A DNA stretch of 64,000 nt from Thermoleophilia bacterium (GTDB taxonomy: Bacteria; Actinomycetota; Thermoleophilia; RBG-16-64-13). The number at the start of each line of letters is the position of its first letter. Position 1 is the stretch's first letter. Below, piece after piece: positions 36,345 through 45,460 of this stretch. The stretch is taken from positions 4,231,845-4,295,844 of the forward strand of contig JAOSKU010000001.1 of NCBI GenBank assembly GCA_027493445.1. Direction: 5' to 3'. The notes under the pieces are model-generated. The model did not search any database, was not told the origin of the DNA, and saw only the letters and a program-made list of their open reading frames with translations. A program made the translations under genes and the position numbers.

Positions 36345-37040
36345 TCAGCGACTGGAGGTGGTGGACGTCCCCGCGTCGGTCGCGGATCGATCTTGTCTGG
36401 CGAACAGGCCGAGAAGCAGAAGTCCGGCGACCAGGATGACTCCGCACGTTTCCTCCACCCCAGGGGACCGCTCACCTTGGACGCCTTCAACGGCCGCCTC
36501 CTCCGCGGGTCCGGCAGCCGTGCCGTCCGGCCCGGCCGACTCCCCTGTCTGCTCGGTGGTAGGTGTGGTGGTCGGCGGCTCTTCAGAGCCGCCGGTGGCA
36601 CCAGCGGGCGGGGCCGTGGCTTGTGTCTTCGTGATCGTGGAGGTGGTCGTGGGGGGTGTCGGTCGAGCCTGGAGGATGAGATCGAGCGCCTGCTCATCCT
36701 GCCCCGCGCGAATGGCGGCCAAGGCTTCCTCGAGCGAACCCCGATCGAATTCCTCGATCTCGCTCCGCTCCAGAATCAGCTCCAGGCGCAGCTCCGCTCC
36801 CGGCTGCTCCGCCCGGAGGAGGGCAACGACCTGCTCCACCAGGGCGGCGACCGAGGCTCCCTCGAGCTGCTCGGCTTCCGATCCTCCGTGGGCGCTTGCC
36901 GCTGTCGTGCCAATGGACGCGAGGATAGCGACCGCGAACAAGACTACGGCGAGGCCGCCTAGATGATTGATTCGTGTGCCCACCGTTCGGAGTGAGGTGA
37001 TGCCACGGAAATCGCCATGCTTTAGATGCGTGTTCTGCAC
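36345..37040 (-). CDS. Exported surface protein with sorting-signal-like C-terminus
   Basis: 231 aa. Signal peptide helix LGGLAVVLFAVAILASIGTTAASA, an acidic helical domain (EQVVALLRAEQPGAELRLE), a Thr/Pro-rich spacer, then a motif before a C-terminal helix VILVAGLLLLGLF and RQDRS. That layout is a cell-wall sorting signal for the LAxTG class of sortase, but here the motif reads VEETC where the truncated copy reads VAETG. Start GTG 37040 with GGAG upstream, 22 bases after cytochrome b, so probably in that operon. Possibly attached by the sortase at 38406. Confidence 0.7.
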   Translation of the reverse strand: MQNTHLKHGDFRGITSLRTVGTRINHLGGLAVVLFAVAILASIGTTAASAHGGSEAEQLEGASVAALVEQVVALLRAEQPGAELRLELILERSEIEEFDRGSLEEALAAIRAGQDEQALDLILQARPTPPTTTSTITKTQATAPPAGATGGSEEPPTTTPTTEQTGESAGPDGTAAGPAEEAAVEGVQGERSPGVEETCGVILVAGLLLLGLFARQDRSATDAGTSTTSSR

Positions 37041-37062
37041 TTCCCGCTCCTCTCGCTCCGAA

Positions 37063-38164
37063 TTAGCCGAGGTGCGTCGCCACCGCCGTCAACGCGGCAT
37101 ACAGGGTGAGGGTCAGCCACCCAGTGAATAGCACGCCGAGCGTCGCCATGGATCCCGGACGTCGACGTGGATCGAGGCTCGGCCCTCGATCCCCGAGGGG
37201 CACGACGAGCAGGATGAGGGCCAGGATGATGGGTGCGAGCAGCAACGCGTTCAATCCGAAGGTGTTCTCCAGGGGGTACAGCCACAAGAAGTACCAGGGG
37301 GCTTAGTCACCTCAATGCCCTCCACAGCCACCGGCCCGAGAGCTCGCGGGAACAGGCCTGCAAGCAGGGTAACCAGACCAGCCAACGCTACTAGCCATGC
37401 GCCCAGCCGCGCGAGGTGGGTGGTGTAAGGAACGCGCCCCTCCTGCTGATGGCGGGCGTCGGATTGCTCGCGACTCCCCCAAGGGAGGGGTGATGCGCCG
37501 TGGAAGCGGATGAGCAGGAAGTGGAGGATCAGCAGGGTGACGATCAGCCCGGGGCCGAGGACGAAGTGGACGGTGGATAGGCGGGACAGCACATCGTCAC
37601 CGGTCAAGAAGGACTCGATCCACCCACCCAGGGCGCCGAGGGGGGCCGTGGCTTCGACAGTATGCTGGAGCGCTTCGAAGCCCTCCTGGTCCCATTTGAG
37701 GATGGTTCCGGTGTAGAGGACAATCCCGCCCACGGCGAGGAGGAGAACACCCACGACCCAGTTGATCTCCCTGGGACGCTTGTACGAGGCGTAGAGGAAC
37801 ACTCGGATCACGTGGAGAGCGAGACCGGCCACAAAGATACTGGCCGTCCAGGAATGGATGCCACGTAGCGTAGCTCCCCAAGGGGCATCCTCGACGATCG
37901 TCGCCACCGATAGGTGCGCTTCGGCCGGAACCGGCCGGTAGAAGAGCGCAAGATAGATTCCGCTCACGACCAGCACTAGGAACGACAGGAAGGTGATCCC
38001 CCCAGGGTGTAGGTGATACGGTTGGCGTGTCTCGGAATCGGGTACCGCAACCTGCTCCAGACCAGCCGCTCGTCAAGCCACGCACCAAGGGGCGCGCGAC
38101 GGCCAGCCCCCTTCGCTTCTAGAGCACCCTCCCCTTGTTTCTGCTGAAGGGCCATACGTCTCAT
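37063..38164 (-). CDS. Cytochrome b (bc-complex type), two frame breaks
   Basis: Full-length cytochrome b: N-terminal part with helices from ITYTLGG through GIYLALFYRP, heme His in GIHSWTASIFVAGLALHVIRVF and STVHFVLGP ... LLILHFLL, KRPREINWVVG loop, and the subunit-IV part with PPWYFLWLYPLENTFG, the Qo PEWY equivalent. Reading requires a frame correction near 38005 (C6 should be C7) and near 37298 (C5 should be C6). Joined protein about 365 aa. Start ATG 38164 (GAGGA 16 bases upstream) or ATG 38155. A CsoR-like operator lies upstream, so it may respond to copper. No Rieske gene is seen. Confidence 0.8.
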
Positions 38165-38195
38165 TTGATCGGCTCGTTTCTCCTCGACAGCTAGG

Positions 38196-38226
38196 GCTAG
38201 GGGTACCCCCTATAGGTATATTATGC
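38196..38226 (-). promoter_or_regulatory. CsoR-like operator 3 / promoter of cytochrome b operon
   Basis: CTAGGGGTACCCCCTATAGG (38197-38216) next to a minus-strand ATAATATA -10-like sequence. Similar G-tract core as operators 1 and 2. Positioned 30-60 bases before the cytochrome b start. Confidence 0.55.
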
Positions 38227-38405
38227 CTTCACCGCCACGCCGCAAGGTGTAGTTGTGAAGGAAGGGTAAAGCTTGCGCCGTCCGGTTGATGCCGGCGGGG
38301 AACGAGCACCCGAGCGCGCAGCTCATGCTGACCCGATCGGGTGGACCCTCCGCTTGCGTCGGTTTCTTGCTTGGCGGAATCCCCGACCGCAGAGGCCGCA
38401 CGAGG

Positions 38406-39194
38406 CTAATCGCCCGACAGCCCGCTCTCCAAAGTGCGGTCGGCTTCGATGAGTCTGAAACCGCTGAGCTCGGCCTGAACAATGAGGCGGCGGCTGGCGC
38501 TGTAGATCGGTTCGCAGGTGGTCAACGACACCTCCTCGATGCCTCGCTGCGCCACCACCTCGGTCTCGGTGGGGAGCACGATCATCGTGCGCGTGACCTG
38601 GTAGGTGAGGGCCGCGAAGGGCAGCAGCACCTGAATCTCGTCGCCGGGCTCCAACTGATTCAGCTTGAAGAAGGGCGCTCCGTAGGTGGTCCGATGCCCG
38701 GAAACGACGAAGTTGCCTCCCATTCCGGGCAAAGGTGTCTCCGGCCAGTGGCCGGGGCCCTCTCGCAGATCGGCGGTGCCGGTGCCTTCGATCATCACCA
38801 CGTCCAAGCCAATCCGCGGAATCAGAAGCCGGCCCAGGGGCTCACCGCCCCCTCCCACAAGTGATTCCGCATAGTCAAGGGACGCCTGCCGTAGAGCCCG
38901 CTGCTGGCTGAGCCGTTCGGCCTCCAAGCCGGCCTTCACCAGTTCTCTTTGCTCAGCCCCGACGAGAGTCATGTCCTCCTTGACGAAGAACTCCTCTATC
39001 GGGGACTCGGCCAACGCAGGGTGAGCCTCCACCAACTCATTCGCCAGCAAACGTTGTTGCCACCAGGTGTAGCCCCACGTGCCCACCGGATAGAGCAACA
39101 CTGCCAGGCCAGCGAGAATCAGGAGGTTTGCTAGACGACGCCGCCACGGCGAGCGGCCGCGGGTGAGAGCGGGGGGAGAAGCTGATCCGGTCAT
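38406..39194 (-). CDS. Sortase (class E-like transpeptidase)
   Basis: 262 aa. N-terminal membrane anchor (LANLLILAGLAVLLYPVG), linker helices, and catalytic domain with His in VVSGHRTTYG, Cys in LTTCEP and Arg in SASRRLIV. Cleaves and attaches surface proteins to peptidoglycan; class E sortases use LAxTG signals. Its partner may be the 36345 protein. Start overlaps the ICMT-like gene stop (ATGA), so the two are coupled. A partial copy lies at 35762. Confidence 0.88.
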   Translation of the reverse strand: MTGSASPPALTRGRSPWRRRLANLLILAGLAVLLYPVGTWGYTWWQQRLLANELVEAHPALAESPIEEFFVKEDMTLVGAEQRELVKAGLEAERLSQQRALRQASLDYAESLVGGGGEPLGRLLIPRIGLDVVMIEGTGTADLREGPGHWPETPLPGMGGNFVVSGHRTTYGAPFFKLNQLEPGDEIQVLLPFAALTYQVTRTMIVLPTETEVVAQRGIEEVSLTTCEPIYSASRRLIVQAELSGFRLIEADRTLESGLSGD

Positions 39195-40003
39195 GGTTCA
39201 GTCGAAGTCGGCGTCGCCGCTTCCTGCGCATAGACCTCGGTGGACTCTGGAGGTCCGTCGAACCGAGATGGCCGGTCGGTTCCTCGCCAACCGCGCAGGC
39301 CGGGTTGTCTGGTTCGCAGCCGCGAAAGATGGGGCAAGAAGGCCGGAACGCTCGCGGCGTATTCGTCATAGGCGTCAGCAAGCTCCGTGCGGATGGCCTT
39401 CTCCTCTCTGCGCGCCAGCCCGAGGTACATCCGTATCATGATGGGAAGCATGAGCAGAGTGACCAGGGTAGGCCACTCGACCAGGAATCCGATCATGACG
39501 AGGATGAATCCGAGGTACTGCGGATGGCGCACGCGGGCGTAGATGCCCGTGGTGGCGATCCTGTCGGCCCTTTGGGCCCTGTGGAGGACGGCCCACGCCT
39601 CACCGATCACGATGAACCCCACAACGATGAGCGCATTCCCGAGCAGGTGCACAGGATTGAGGTGGGGGTCGCCGCTCCAGCCGAAGAGCGTCTGCCACAG
39701 GTGCCCGTTCTCATGAGAGAGCGGATCGACAGCGGGGTAGCGGCTGCCCAGCCAGCCGGAGAGCAGGTAGATGGTCAGCGGGAACCCGTACATCTCCGTG
39801 AAGAGGGCCACCACGAACGCCGAGAAAGCGCCCATCGAACGCCAGTCCCGGCGGGTGCGCGGGTGGGTGAAGCTGAGGGCGAAGATGATGAAGATGGCCG
39901 AGTTGATGAGAACGAGCGGCCAGAGGCCGTACTCGGACCGAGAACCGCCCGCATACACGTCCAACCCTGGAGTCTGCAAACCCCCGTACCTTCCCTCTAT
40001 CAA
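39191..40003 (-). CDS. ICMT-like membrane methyltransferase
   Basis: 270 aa. About six helices and the isoprenylcysteine carboxyl methyltransferase motif TTGIYARVRHPQYLGF ... EEKAIRTELADAYDEYAASVPAFLP. Methylates an unknown lipid-like or thiol/carboxyl substrate at the membrane with SAM. The frame begins at TTG 40003 with a weak site; a GTG start downstream is possible. Cotranscribed with the sortase. Confidence 0.8.
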   Translation of the reverse strand: MIEGRYGGLQTPGLDVYAGGSRSEYGLWPLVLINSAIFIIFALSFTHPRTRRDWRSMGAFSAFVVALFTEMYGFPLTIYLLSGWLGSRYPAVDPLSHENGHLWQTLFGWSGDPHLNPVHLLGNALIVVGFIVIGEAWAVLHRAQRADRIATTGIYARVRHPQYLGFILVMIGFLVEWPTLVTLLMLPIMIRMYLGLARREEKAIRTELADAYDEYAASVPAFLPHLSRLRTRQPGLRGWRGTDRPSRFDGPPESTEVYAQEAATPTSTEP

Positions 40004-40718
40004 CGGCCCGCCGGTCTCTGTCGCGCCTCGAGCTGTGGGTTCCGATCACACTCAGTATCCATCCTCGGTGTCAAGGACGTGTAAAGCCGCTGGGGAGGCA
40101 GTGGGAGATCGTTCACCGTTGCGGCCGGCGTGCAGTGTCAGGAAGCACCGGGAAGCCCCGCGAACACGCCCCCAGGTGTCAGAGCTGATGATTTCGGGCC
40201 CAGCCGCAACCTTGATGATCACACATACTCAGGTGATCACTGGACTACTACTCAGAAAATATCCGCCCGCGTTCATCGTTCGCGGGAGCCGCCGCAAGGG
40301 CGGCATGGGGAACTGAGTCGTGGATGGCGGTGCGGCGACGCTGACGATCCTCGTTGTCGCGCTGGGAGCGTTTCTTATCCTCAAGGGAGCCGGCGATGTT
40401 CTCAACCTGCCGCGCTCGACGGCTCCCTCTCGATAGCCCCGGCCGCCGGCGGGGGTCTTCCCGCGCCTCGTCTCGGTTGGTGCCGTGGCCGTCGAGGTCG
40501 CCCCCGCCGTTCTTGCGGCATGCGGACTCGGACCCACAATAGGGGGTGAGGGTATTGTCCGGCGCTGTGGTATGCTCCAAGCATGCGCCGCGGCCCCAAG
40601 GGTTTGGTTATTTGCCGGGAACGTCCGGCGGAGTCGCGCGGCCGATCTGGGCACGACGCCATTGAGCGGAGGAGCCGGTGGGTGCACGCACTTTGGACCA
40701 TAGAGAAGGCGGGTTGAT
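40004..40718. other. Intergenic region with little coding evidence
   Basis: About 700 bases between the ICMT-like gene and pspA. Only the possible 38-residue membrane peptide at 40320 was found. Hairpins include CCCGCG/CGCGGG (40267-40286) and GCCGCC/GGGCGGC just after. It probably holds the pspA promoter and regulator site, which I cannot place. Confidence 0.5.
40320..40436 (+). CDS. Possible 38-residue membrane microprotein
   Basis: GTG 40320 begins a frame ending TAG 40434-40436. It reads as a single helix, ATLTILVVALGAFLILKGAG, then DVLNLPRSTAPSR. The topology and compact size resemble small membrane peptides. Ribosome site weak (GGGG 10 bases upstream). Could be chance. Confidence 0.3.
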   Translation: MDGGAATLTILVVALGAFLILKGAGDVLNLPRSTAPSR

Positions 40719-41468
40719 ATGGGACTGATGTCTCGGATGTCGGCGGTGTTCAAGGCCAAGGCGAGCAAGATGCTCGACCGAGCCGAGGACCCCCGTGAGA
40801 CGCTTGACTACTCCTACGAGCGCCAGCTCGAGATGTTGCAGAAGGTTCGGCGCGGCCTTGCTGATGTCGCCACCTCACGCAAGCGGATCGAGCTGCAGGC
40901 CACCAAGCTGCAGGCCTCGGCCGCCAAGCTGGACGATCAGGCTCGGCAGGCGCTTACCCAGGGCCGCGAGGACTTAGCCCGAGAAGCGCTTGCCCGCAAA
41001 GCAACCATCGGGACTCAGCTCGGGGACTTCCAGATCCAGCACGAGCAGCTGACCGCCGAAGAAGCCAAGATGACCGAGGCGAGCCGTCGCCTCGAAGCCA
41101 AGGTTGAGGCCTTCCGGACCCGCAAGGAGACTATCAAGGCCACCTACACCGCCGCTGAGGCGAGTACCAAAGTCAGTGAGGCGATCGGAGGGATCTCCGA
41201 GGAAATGGGCGACGTGGGCATGGCCATGCAGCGGGCCGAGGACAAGGTCGCGACTATGCAGGCCCGGTCTGGGGCTCTTGACGAACTGCTCGCTTCGGGC
41301 GCCCTCGAGGATTTCAGCGGTAGTGGCGACCGCATCCAGGCTGAGCTCGATCGCACGAGCCAGGCGGGCAGTGTGGAACTCGAACTTGCGCGGCTGAAAG
41401 GCGAGCTTGGGGCCGGGCCGGCTTCACGGGCCATCGAAGCACCGCCGAGCGGGGAGGGCCAGTCATGA
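40719..41468 (+). CDS. pspA: PspA/IM30-family envelope stress protein
   Basis: 249 aa, long coiled coil (residues ~25-160) starting MGLMSRMSAVFKAKASKMLDRAEDP, the family N-terminus. Peripheral membrane protein that remodels or protects membranes. In Actinobacteria it pairs with PspAA and PspAB; the order pspA-pspAA-htpX-pspAB is present here. ATG 40719, AAGG 10 bases upstream. Confidence 0.92.
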   Translation: MGLMSRMSAVFKAKASKMLDRAEDPRETLDYSYERQLEMLQKVRRGLADVATSRKRIELQATKLQASAAKLDDQARQALTQGREDLAREALARKATIGTQLGDFQIQHEQLTAEEAKMTEASRRLEAKVEAFRTRKETIKATYTAAEASTKVSEAIGGISEEMGDVGMAMQRAEDKVATMQARSGALDELLASGALEDFSGSGDRIQAELDRTSQAGSVELELARLKGELGAGPASRAIEAPPSGEGQS

Positions 41469-41743
41469 TCGTGCGCATTCTAGGTGAGGGTCAATTCGAA
41501 GTGGACGATGCTAGGCTAGCCGAACTCAATTATCTCGATGAGGCGCTGGTGGCCACATGTGAGGCGGGCGACGGCGAAGCCTTCGCCCGCGACCTCGAGG
41601 CCCTGGTCGCTGCTGTGCGGACGGCCGGCACTCCTGTTCCCAACGAGTATTTAGCGCCCTCCGATCTCGTGCTACCCGGCCCGGACGCCACGCTGGAGGA
41701 GGTGCAAGAGATGTTGGGTGAGGAAGGGCTGCTTCCCGGTTGA
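41465..41743 (+). CDS. pspAA: PspA-associated protein PspAA
   Basis: 92 aa, MIVRILGEGQFEVDDA start and PSDLVLPGPDATLEEVQEML end typical of the family. Overlaps pspA by 4 bases. Probably modulates PspA or recruits membrane stress signals. Confidence 0.85.
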   Translation: MIVRILGEGQFEVDDARLAELNYLDEALVATCEAGDGEAFARDLEALVAAVRTAGTPVPNEYLAPSDLVLPGPDATLEEVQEMLGEEGLLPG

Positions 41744-42666
41744 TGGTCCGCCGCGGCTTCCCCCGGGATTGGGGCCTAAGCGCCCGTATGCTGGCCACCA
41801 TTTTCTTCCTTGGACTGTTGTACGTCCTATTCGTGGTGGCTTTGGTCGCCCTGCAGGTTTCGCTCGCTATGGTGCTCCTGGTCGCGGCAGGGCTGCTCTT
41901 TGCGCAGTACTACTTCGCCGATCGCATTGCCTTGATGGGAATGGGGGCGCGTGAGGTGAGCCCGGAGGAGGCACCCGAGCTGCACGGAATCATCGACCGG
42001 CTCTGCGCCCTAGCCGACATGCCCAAGCCTCGCGTCGCGATCGCCAACAGCGACATCCCCAATGCGTTCGCCAGCGGTCGCGACCAACGCCACGCTGTGG
42101 TGGCAGCGACGACTGGTCTCCTGCGCCGTCTGGAAGAGCCGGAGCTGGAGGCGGTGCTGGCCCATGAGCTTTCCCACGTGGCCCACCGCGACATGGCGGT
42201 CATGACCATCGCCAGCTTCTTGGCGATTCTCGCCGGGCTCCTCATGCGCTTTGCTCTGTACGCGGGGATGTTCGGCGGATTCGGCAACGCCCGCAGGAAC
42301 GATAGGGGCGACCAAACTGCTCTGGTAATGCTGGGGGTGATCGTTGTCTCAGCTGTTGTCTACGCGCTCGGCTTCCTGCTGACCCGGCTACTCTCCCGCT
42401 ACCGGGAGCTGGCCGCCGATCGTTCCGCGGCGATCCTGACCGGGAGGCCCTCGGCACTGTCCTCCGCCCTGGTCAAGGTCTCAGGCCAGATTGCGGGCAT
42501 ACCGACGCGCGACCTGCGCGCCGCCGAAGCGTTCAACGCCTTCTTTTTCTCTCCCGCAGTTTCTCCCGGGTTCAGCCTGTCCTCGCTTTTCTCAACTCAC
42601 CCCAGCCTCGAACGCCGCCTCGAACAGCTCACGCAGATTGAGGCCGACCTTGGACGGACTCGGTGA
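41743..42666 (+). CDS. htpX: HtpX-family membrane metalloprotease (M48)
   Basis: 307 aa. Two N-terminal helices, zinc motif LAHELSHVAHRD, two further helices and the RYRELAADRSAA third-ligand region. Degrades damaged membrane proteins. Start ATG 41743 overlaps pspAA stop; a TTG start three bases earlier is possible. Confidence 0.9.
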   Translation: MVRRGFPRDWGLSARMLATIFFLGLLYVLFVVALVALQVSLAMVLLVAAGLLFAQYYFADRIALMGMGAREVSPEEAPELHGIIDRLCALADMPKPRVAIANSDIPNAFASGRDQRHAVVAATTGLLRRLEEPELEAVLAHELSHVAHRDMAVMTIASFLAILAGLLMRFALYAGMFGGFGNARRNDRGDQTALVMLGVIVVSAVVYALGFLLTRLLSRYRELAADRSAAILTGRPSALSSALVKVSGQIAGIPTRDLRAAEAFNAFFFSPAVSPGFSLSSLFSTHPSLERRLEQLTQIEADLGRTR

Positions 42667-43238
42667 GATTCCTAGACGCTCTCCTCGGAAGGACCAAGCC
42701 CAAGGCCTCTAACCTTGACGCGCTTTTCGCTCTGCCGAGTGCGGCGGTCACGCTTGAAGCTGCCACAGGGCTGCGACCGTCGGGGAACGCCGGTGTGTGC
42801 TTCAAGCCCACGGGCGGGCAGGCGTTCGCCCACACCGCAGAAGAGCTCGACCAGCTTCTCCAACTGACCACCAAGGATTCCACAGTCGAAACGAGCCGCC
42901 AGGACGACAAGTACGGTTATCGTTGGGTGACGTTCAGCTTGCTCGACCTCTCCGAGCTGGTAACGACGGTTCACTTGGTCAACGCTACCCTCCAAGCCAA
43001 TGGGTTCGGTCCCCAGCTGCTGTGCTCGGTCTTTAGTTTTCGACCGGGCGACGGCGACTCAGGCTGCTTCCTCGTCTACCTATACAAGCGCGGCACCTTC
43101 TATCCGTTTGCTCCGCTGGACGGCGAACGGCGAGACAACGAACTCGAACTTCGTCTCCAAGGCATCCTGGCCGCCGATCTTCCCACCGAGCAGGATTACA
43201 GTCGCTGGTTTCCCCTGTGGGGGCTACCGGTCCGCTGA
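42663..43238 (+). CDS. pspAB: PspA-associated protein PspAB
   Basis: 191 aa. RFLDALLGRTKPKASNLDAL start and YGYRWVTF ... LYLYKRGTFYPFAP-like body match the PspAB family. Start GTG overlaps htpX stop. Cytoplasmic; probable PspA partner. Confidence 0.82.
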   Translation: MRFLDALLGRTKPKASNLDALFALPSAAVTLEAATGLRPSGNAGVCFKPTGGQAFAHTAEELDQLLQLTTKDSTVETSRQDDKYGYRWVTFSLLDLSELVTTVHLVNATLQANGFGPQLLCSVFSFRPGDGDSGCFLVYLYKRGTFYPFAPLDGERRDNELELRLQGILAADLPTEQDYSRWFPLWGLPVR

Positions 43239-43352
43239 TTCAAGGAACGGCACGCGCCGCTGACCAACCAGGAGAAGGACTCAGCCCCGACCCCTATTTA
43301 CAGCAGCGAGGAGACTTGACCGAGTCGATATCTCGGAGGTCTTTACCAAGCA

Positions 43353-43381
43353 TTTACAGCCAGTTGGATTGCCACTATGCT
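43353..43381 (+). promoter_or_regulatory. Sigma70-type promoter upstream of VanW gene
   Basis: TTTACA (43353-43358), 17-base spacer, TATGCT (43376-43381). The ATG at 43377 lies inside this -10, so translation probably starts at the next in-frame ATG, 43404. Confidence 0.6.
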
Positions 43382-43403
43382 GGTTGGGTTAGCATTAGGC
43401 GAC

Positions 43404-45230
43404 ATGCGCCTAGCTCGCTCGTTCCCCACCGCCGCCTCAAATGATCTTCACATCTGGAGATGGGGCCGCTTAGCACTTATCGCTGTCGCGCTCACGTTGA
43501 CTGCCTGGACCGCAATCGTCGGTCTCCGGCTGGTTCATCCCGGAGTACTCCCCGGAACAACCTTGGATGGACGGCCAATCGGCGACCTGGACAGGAGGGC
43601 GCTAACCCAGGCCGTCGCCTTCTACGCCCAGGAGCGGGCCTCCGAGACCCTCCGTATCAAAACGGTGACTAGCCGCAGCACCGGCAAGCAAGTGGAATAC
43701 AGTCTGGCGCGGCTAGGCTTTCGAGTTTCCGAGAAAGAGACTTCCGAGCTGATCTGGAGTCGCGGCCGCCAGCTCAATCCCGTCCTCGCGCTCGTCGATC
43801 ACCTTAGGGCATTCACCGGCGGCGTAGAGGTGCGGCCCCTGACCGAGGTCGATGACGACCGCTACCAAGTCTGGGTCGCATCGGCTGCGGACGAACTCAC
43901 TGCCGACCCGGTCGAAGCCGAGCTGGACATCACCGGTACCAGCGTCACCTTCGTCGACGCCCAGCCGGGTCTCCGCGTGGACCCGGACGTCGTAGCCGCT
44001 CGGGTGCTTGACACGCTTAGTGCGGGCGACTCACTCGAGGTGGAGATTCCGGCCACCGAGAGGCTGCCGGAACAAGACGCGGACAAGCTTAAGTCGCTGG
44101 TCGACCAGGCGGAGCGCGCGGTCTCCGGGCCGCTCCGGCTGACGCGAGGAGAGGCAACGATCGAGCTGGCCGCCGCTGAAATCGGCGATCTTCTCTCCGT
44201 CGTCAAGGACGATGGCGAGCCGCGTCTCGCCATCGCAGCGGTCGCGCTCGACGCTGCAATAGGCGACCAGGCTCGCGTGGCCTTTGAACACGATCCGGTC
44301 GATGCGGGTATCAGGCTGTCCGGCGGCGGAGTCGTCATCGATGCGTCTCAGCGGGGCTTTCGTTTCGACCCGAACATCGCCGCAGATCAGATCACAGCGG
44401 TTGCGACCTCGGAGGCGAGCGAGGGCCATGGCGCCCGGGAAGCCGAGATCGACGGGGTGATCCTCGAGCCAGGCTTCACCACCGCCGAGGCGGAGGCGCT
44501 CAGGATAACCGAGCGAGTCTCGTCCTTCACCACCAAGTACCCCGCGGGGCAGTCGCGAGTTCAGAATATCCACCGAATGGCGGACCTCGTCGACGGCGTT
44601 GTGCTTCAACCAGGCGAGAGGTTCTCGATCAATGAGCATGTGGGACCGCGCACCAGGGAGGGCGGCTTCACCGATGGCGGTGTGATCATTGACGGTGAGT
44701 TCGAAACTGAGGTCGGCGGGGGCGTGAGCCAGTTCGCAACTACCTTCTTCAACGCTGCGTTCTTTGGGGGTTACGAAATCGTTAGGCATCAGCCTCACAG
44801 CTATTACATCAGCCGCTATCCGGAGGGGAGGGAGGCGACGCTGAACTACCCCGACGTCGACGTGGTCATCCGCAACAACAGCCCTTACGGGCTGCTGATC
44901 GCAACTAGCTACACGGCGACCTCGGTGACGGTGGAGATGTGGGGGACCGCATGGGTCGATGTGGAGGCATGGACCTCGGAGCGTCGGAACGTCAAGGAGC
45001 CCGAGCTCATCACTCGAGAGAGTCGGAAGCTCGCCCCGGGCGACGAGCGCTCCATCCAATCCGGCCGGCAGGGGTTCACCGTCTCCTACGGCCGCGTGCT
45101 CCGCTACTCCGACGGGCACCAAGACGAGCAGAGTTGGACACACACCTACCTTCCGGAGCCGCGCATCATCGAGCGGGGCAGTCAGAACCCGCCAGAGCCG
45201 GAGGCCTTGTCCGCTGACGTTGCCGGGTGA
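43404..45230 (+). CDS. VanW-domain exported/membrane protein
   Basis: 608 aa. N-terminal helix (LALIAVALTLTAWTAIVGL), two repeated beta-rich peptidoglycan-binding-like regions, then a C-terminal VanW domain (NIHRMADLVDGVVLQPGE, FSINEHVGPRTREGGF, EVGGGVSQFATTFFNAAFF, HSYYISRYPEGREAT). Members act near the cell wall. ATG 43404 is preferred over 43377, which lies in the -10. Confidence 0.8.
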   Translation: MRLARSFPTAASNDLHIWRWGRLALIAVALTLTAWTAIVGLRLVHPGVLPGTTLDGRPIGDLDRRALTQAVAFYAQERASETLRIKTVTSRSTGKQVEYSLARLGFRVSEKETSELIWSRGRQLNPVLALVDHLRAFTGGVEVRPLTEVDDDRYQVWVASAADELTADPVEAELDITGTSVTFVDAQPGLRVDPDVVAARVLDTLSAGDSLEVEIPATERLPEQDADKLKSLVDQAERAVSGPLRLTRGEATIELAAAEIGDLLSVVKDDGEPRLAIAAVALDAAIGDQARVAFEHDPVDAGIRLSGGGVVIDASQRGFRFDPNIAADQITAVATSEASEGHGAREAEIDGVILEPGFTTAEAEALRITERVSSFTTKYPAGQSRVQNIHRMADLVDGVVLQPGERFSINEHVGPRTREGGFTDGGVIIDGEFETEVGGGVSQFATTFFNAAFFGGYEIVRHQPHSYYISRYPEGREATLNYPDVDVVIRNNSPYGLLIATSYTATSVTVEMWGTAWVDVEAWTSERRNVKEPELITRESRKLAPGDERSIQSGRQGFTVSYGRVLRYSDGHQDEQSWTHTYLPEPRIIERGSQNPPEPEALSADVAG

Positions 45231-45340
45231 GCGCCATGAGGCACGAGCCCGTGGAACGCCCTCGCGCGGCCGTCAGCCGCCTTCTGTCGTGAAACCCCTA
45301 GCCTCTACTGCCCGCCTCGCCCTGAAGATTCAAGAAGCGC

Positions 45341-45435
45341 AGTTCATCTCACCGCCCTTATGGCGGCGGCTGCGTCGCCGGCCGAGGAGCGGCCCCGAGC
45401 ACCGCTGGGGCCGCTCCTCGGCCGGATGATGAACT
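45341..45435. repeat. Nested inverted repeat with 19-base perfect hairpin
   Basis: Outer arms AGTTCATC (45341-45348) and GATGAACT (45428-45435) enclose a perfect stem CCGGCCGAGGAGCGGCCCC (45378-45396) / GGGGCCGCTCCTCGGCCGG (45407-45425) with a 10-base loop. A smaller CCGCC/GGCGG stem lies inside. Sits between VanW and the glycosyltransferase, which converge here; may be a bidirectional terminator or small mobile palindrome. Confidence 0.7.
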
Positions 45436-45460
45436 GAGGACTCTCGCCTTCGTCCCTGTA

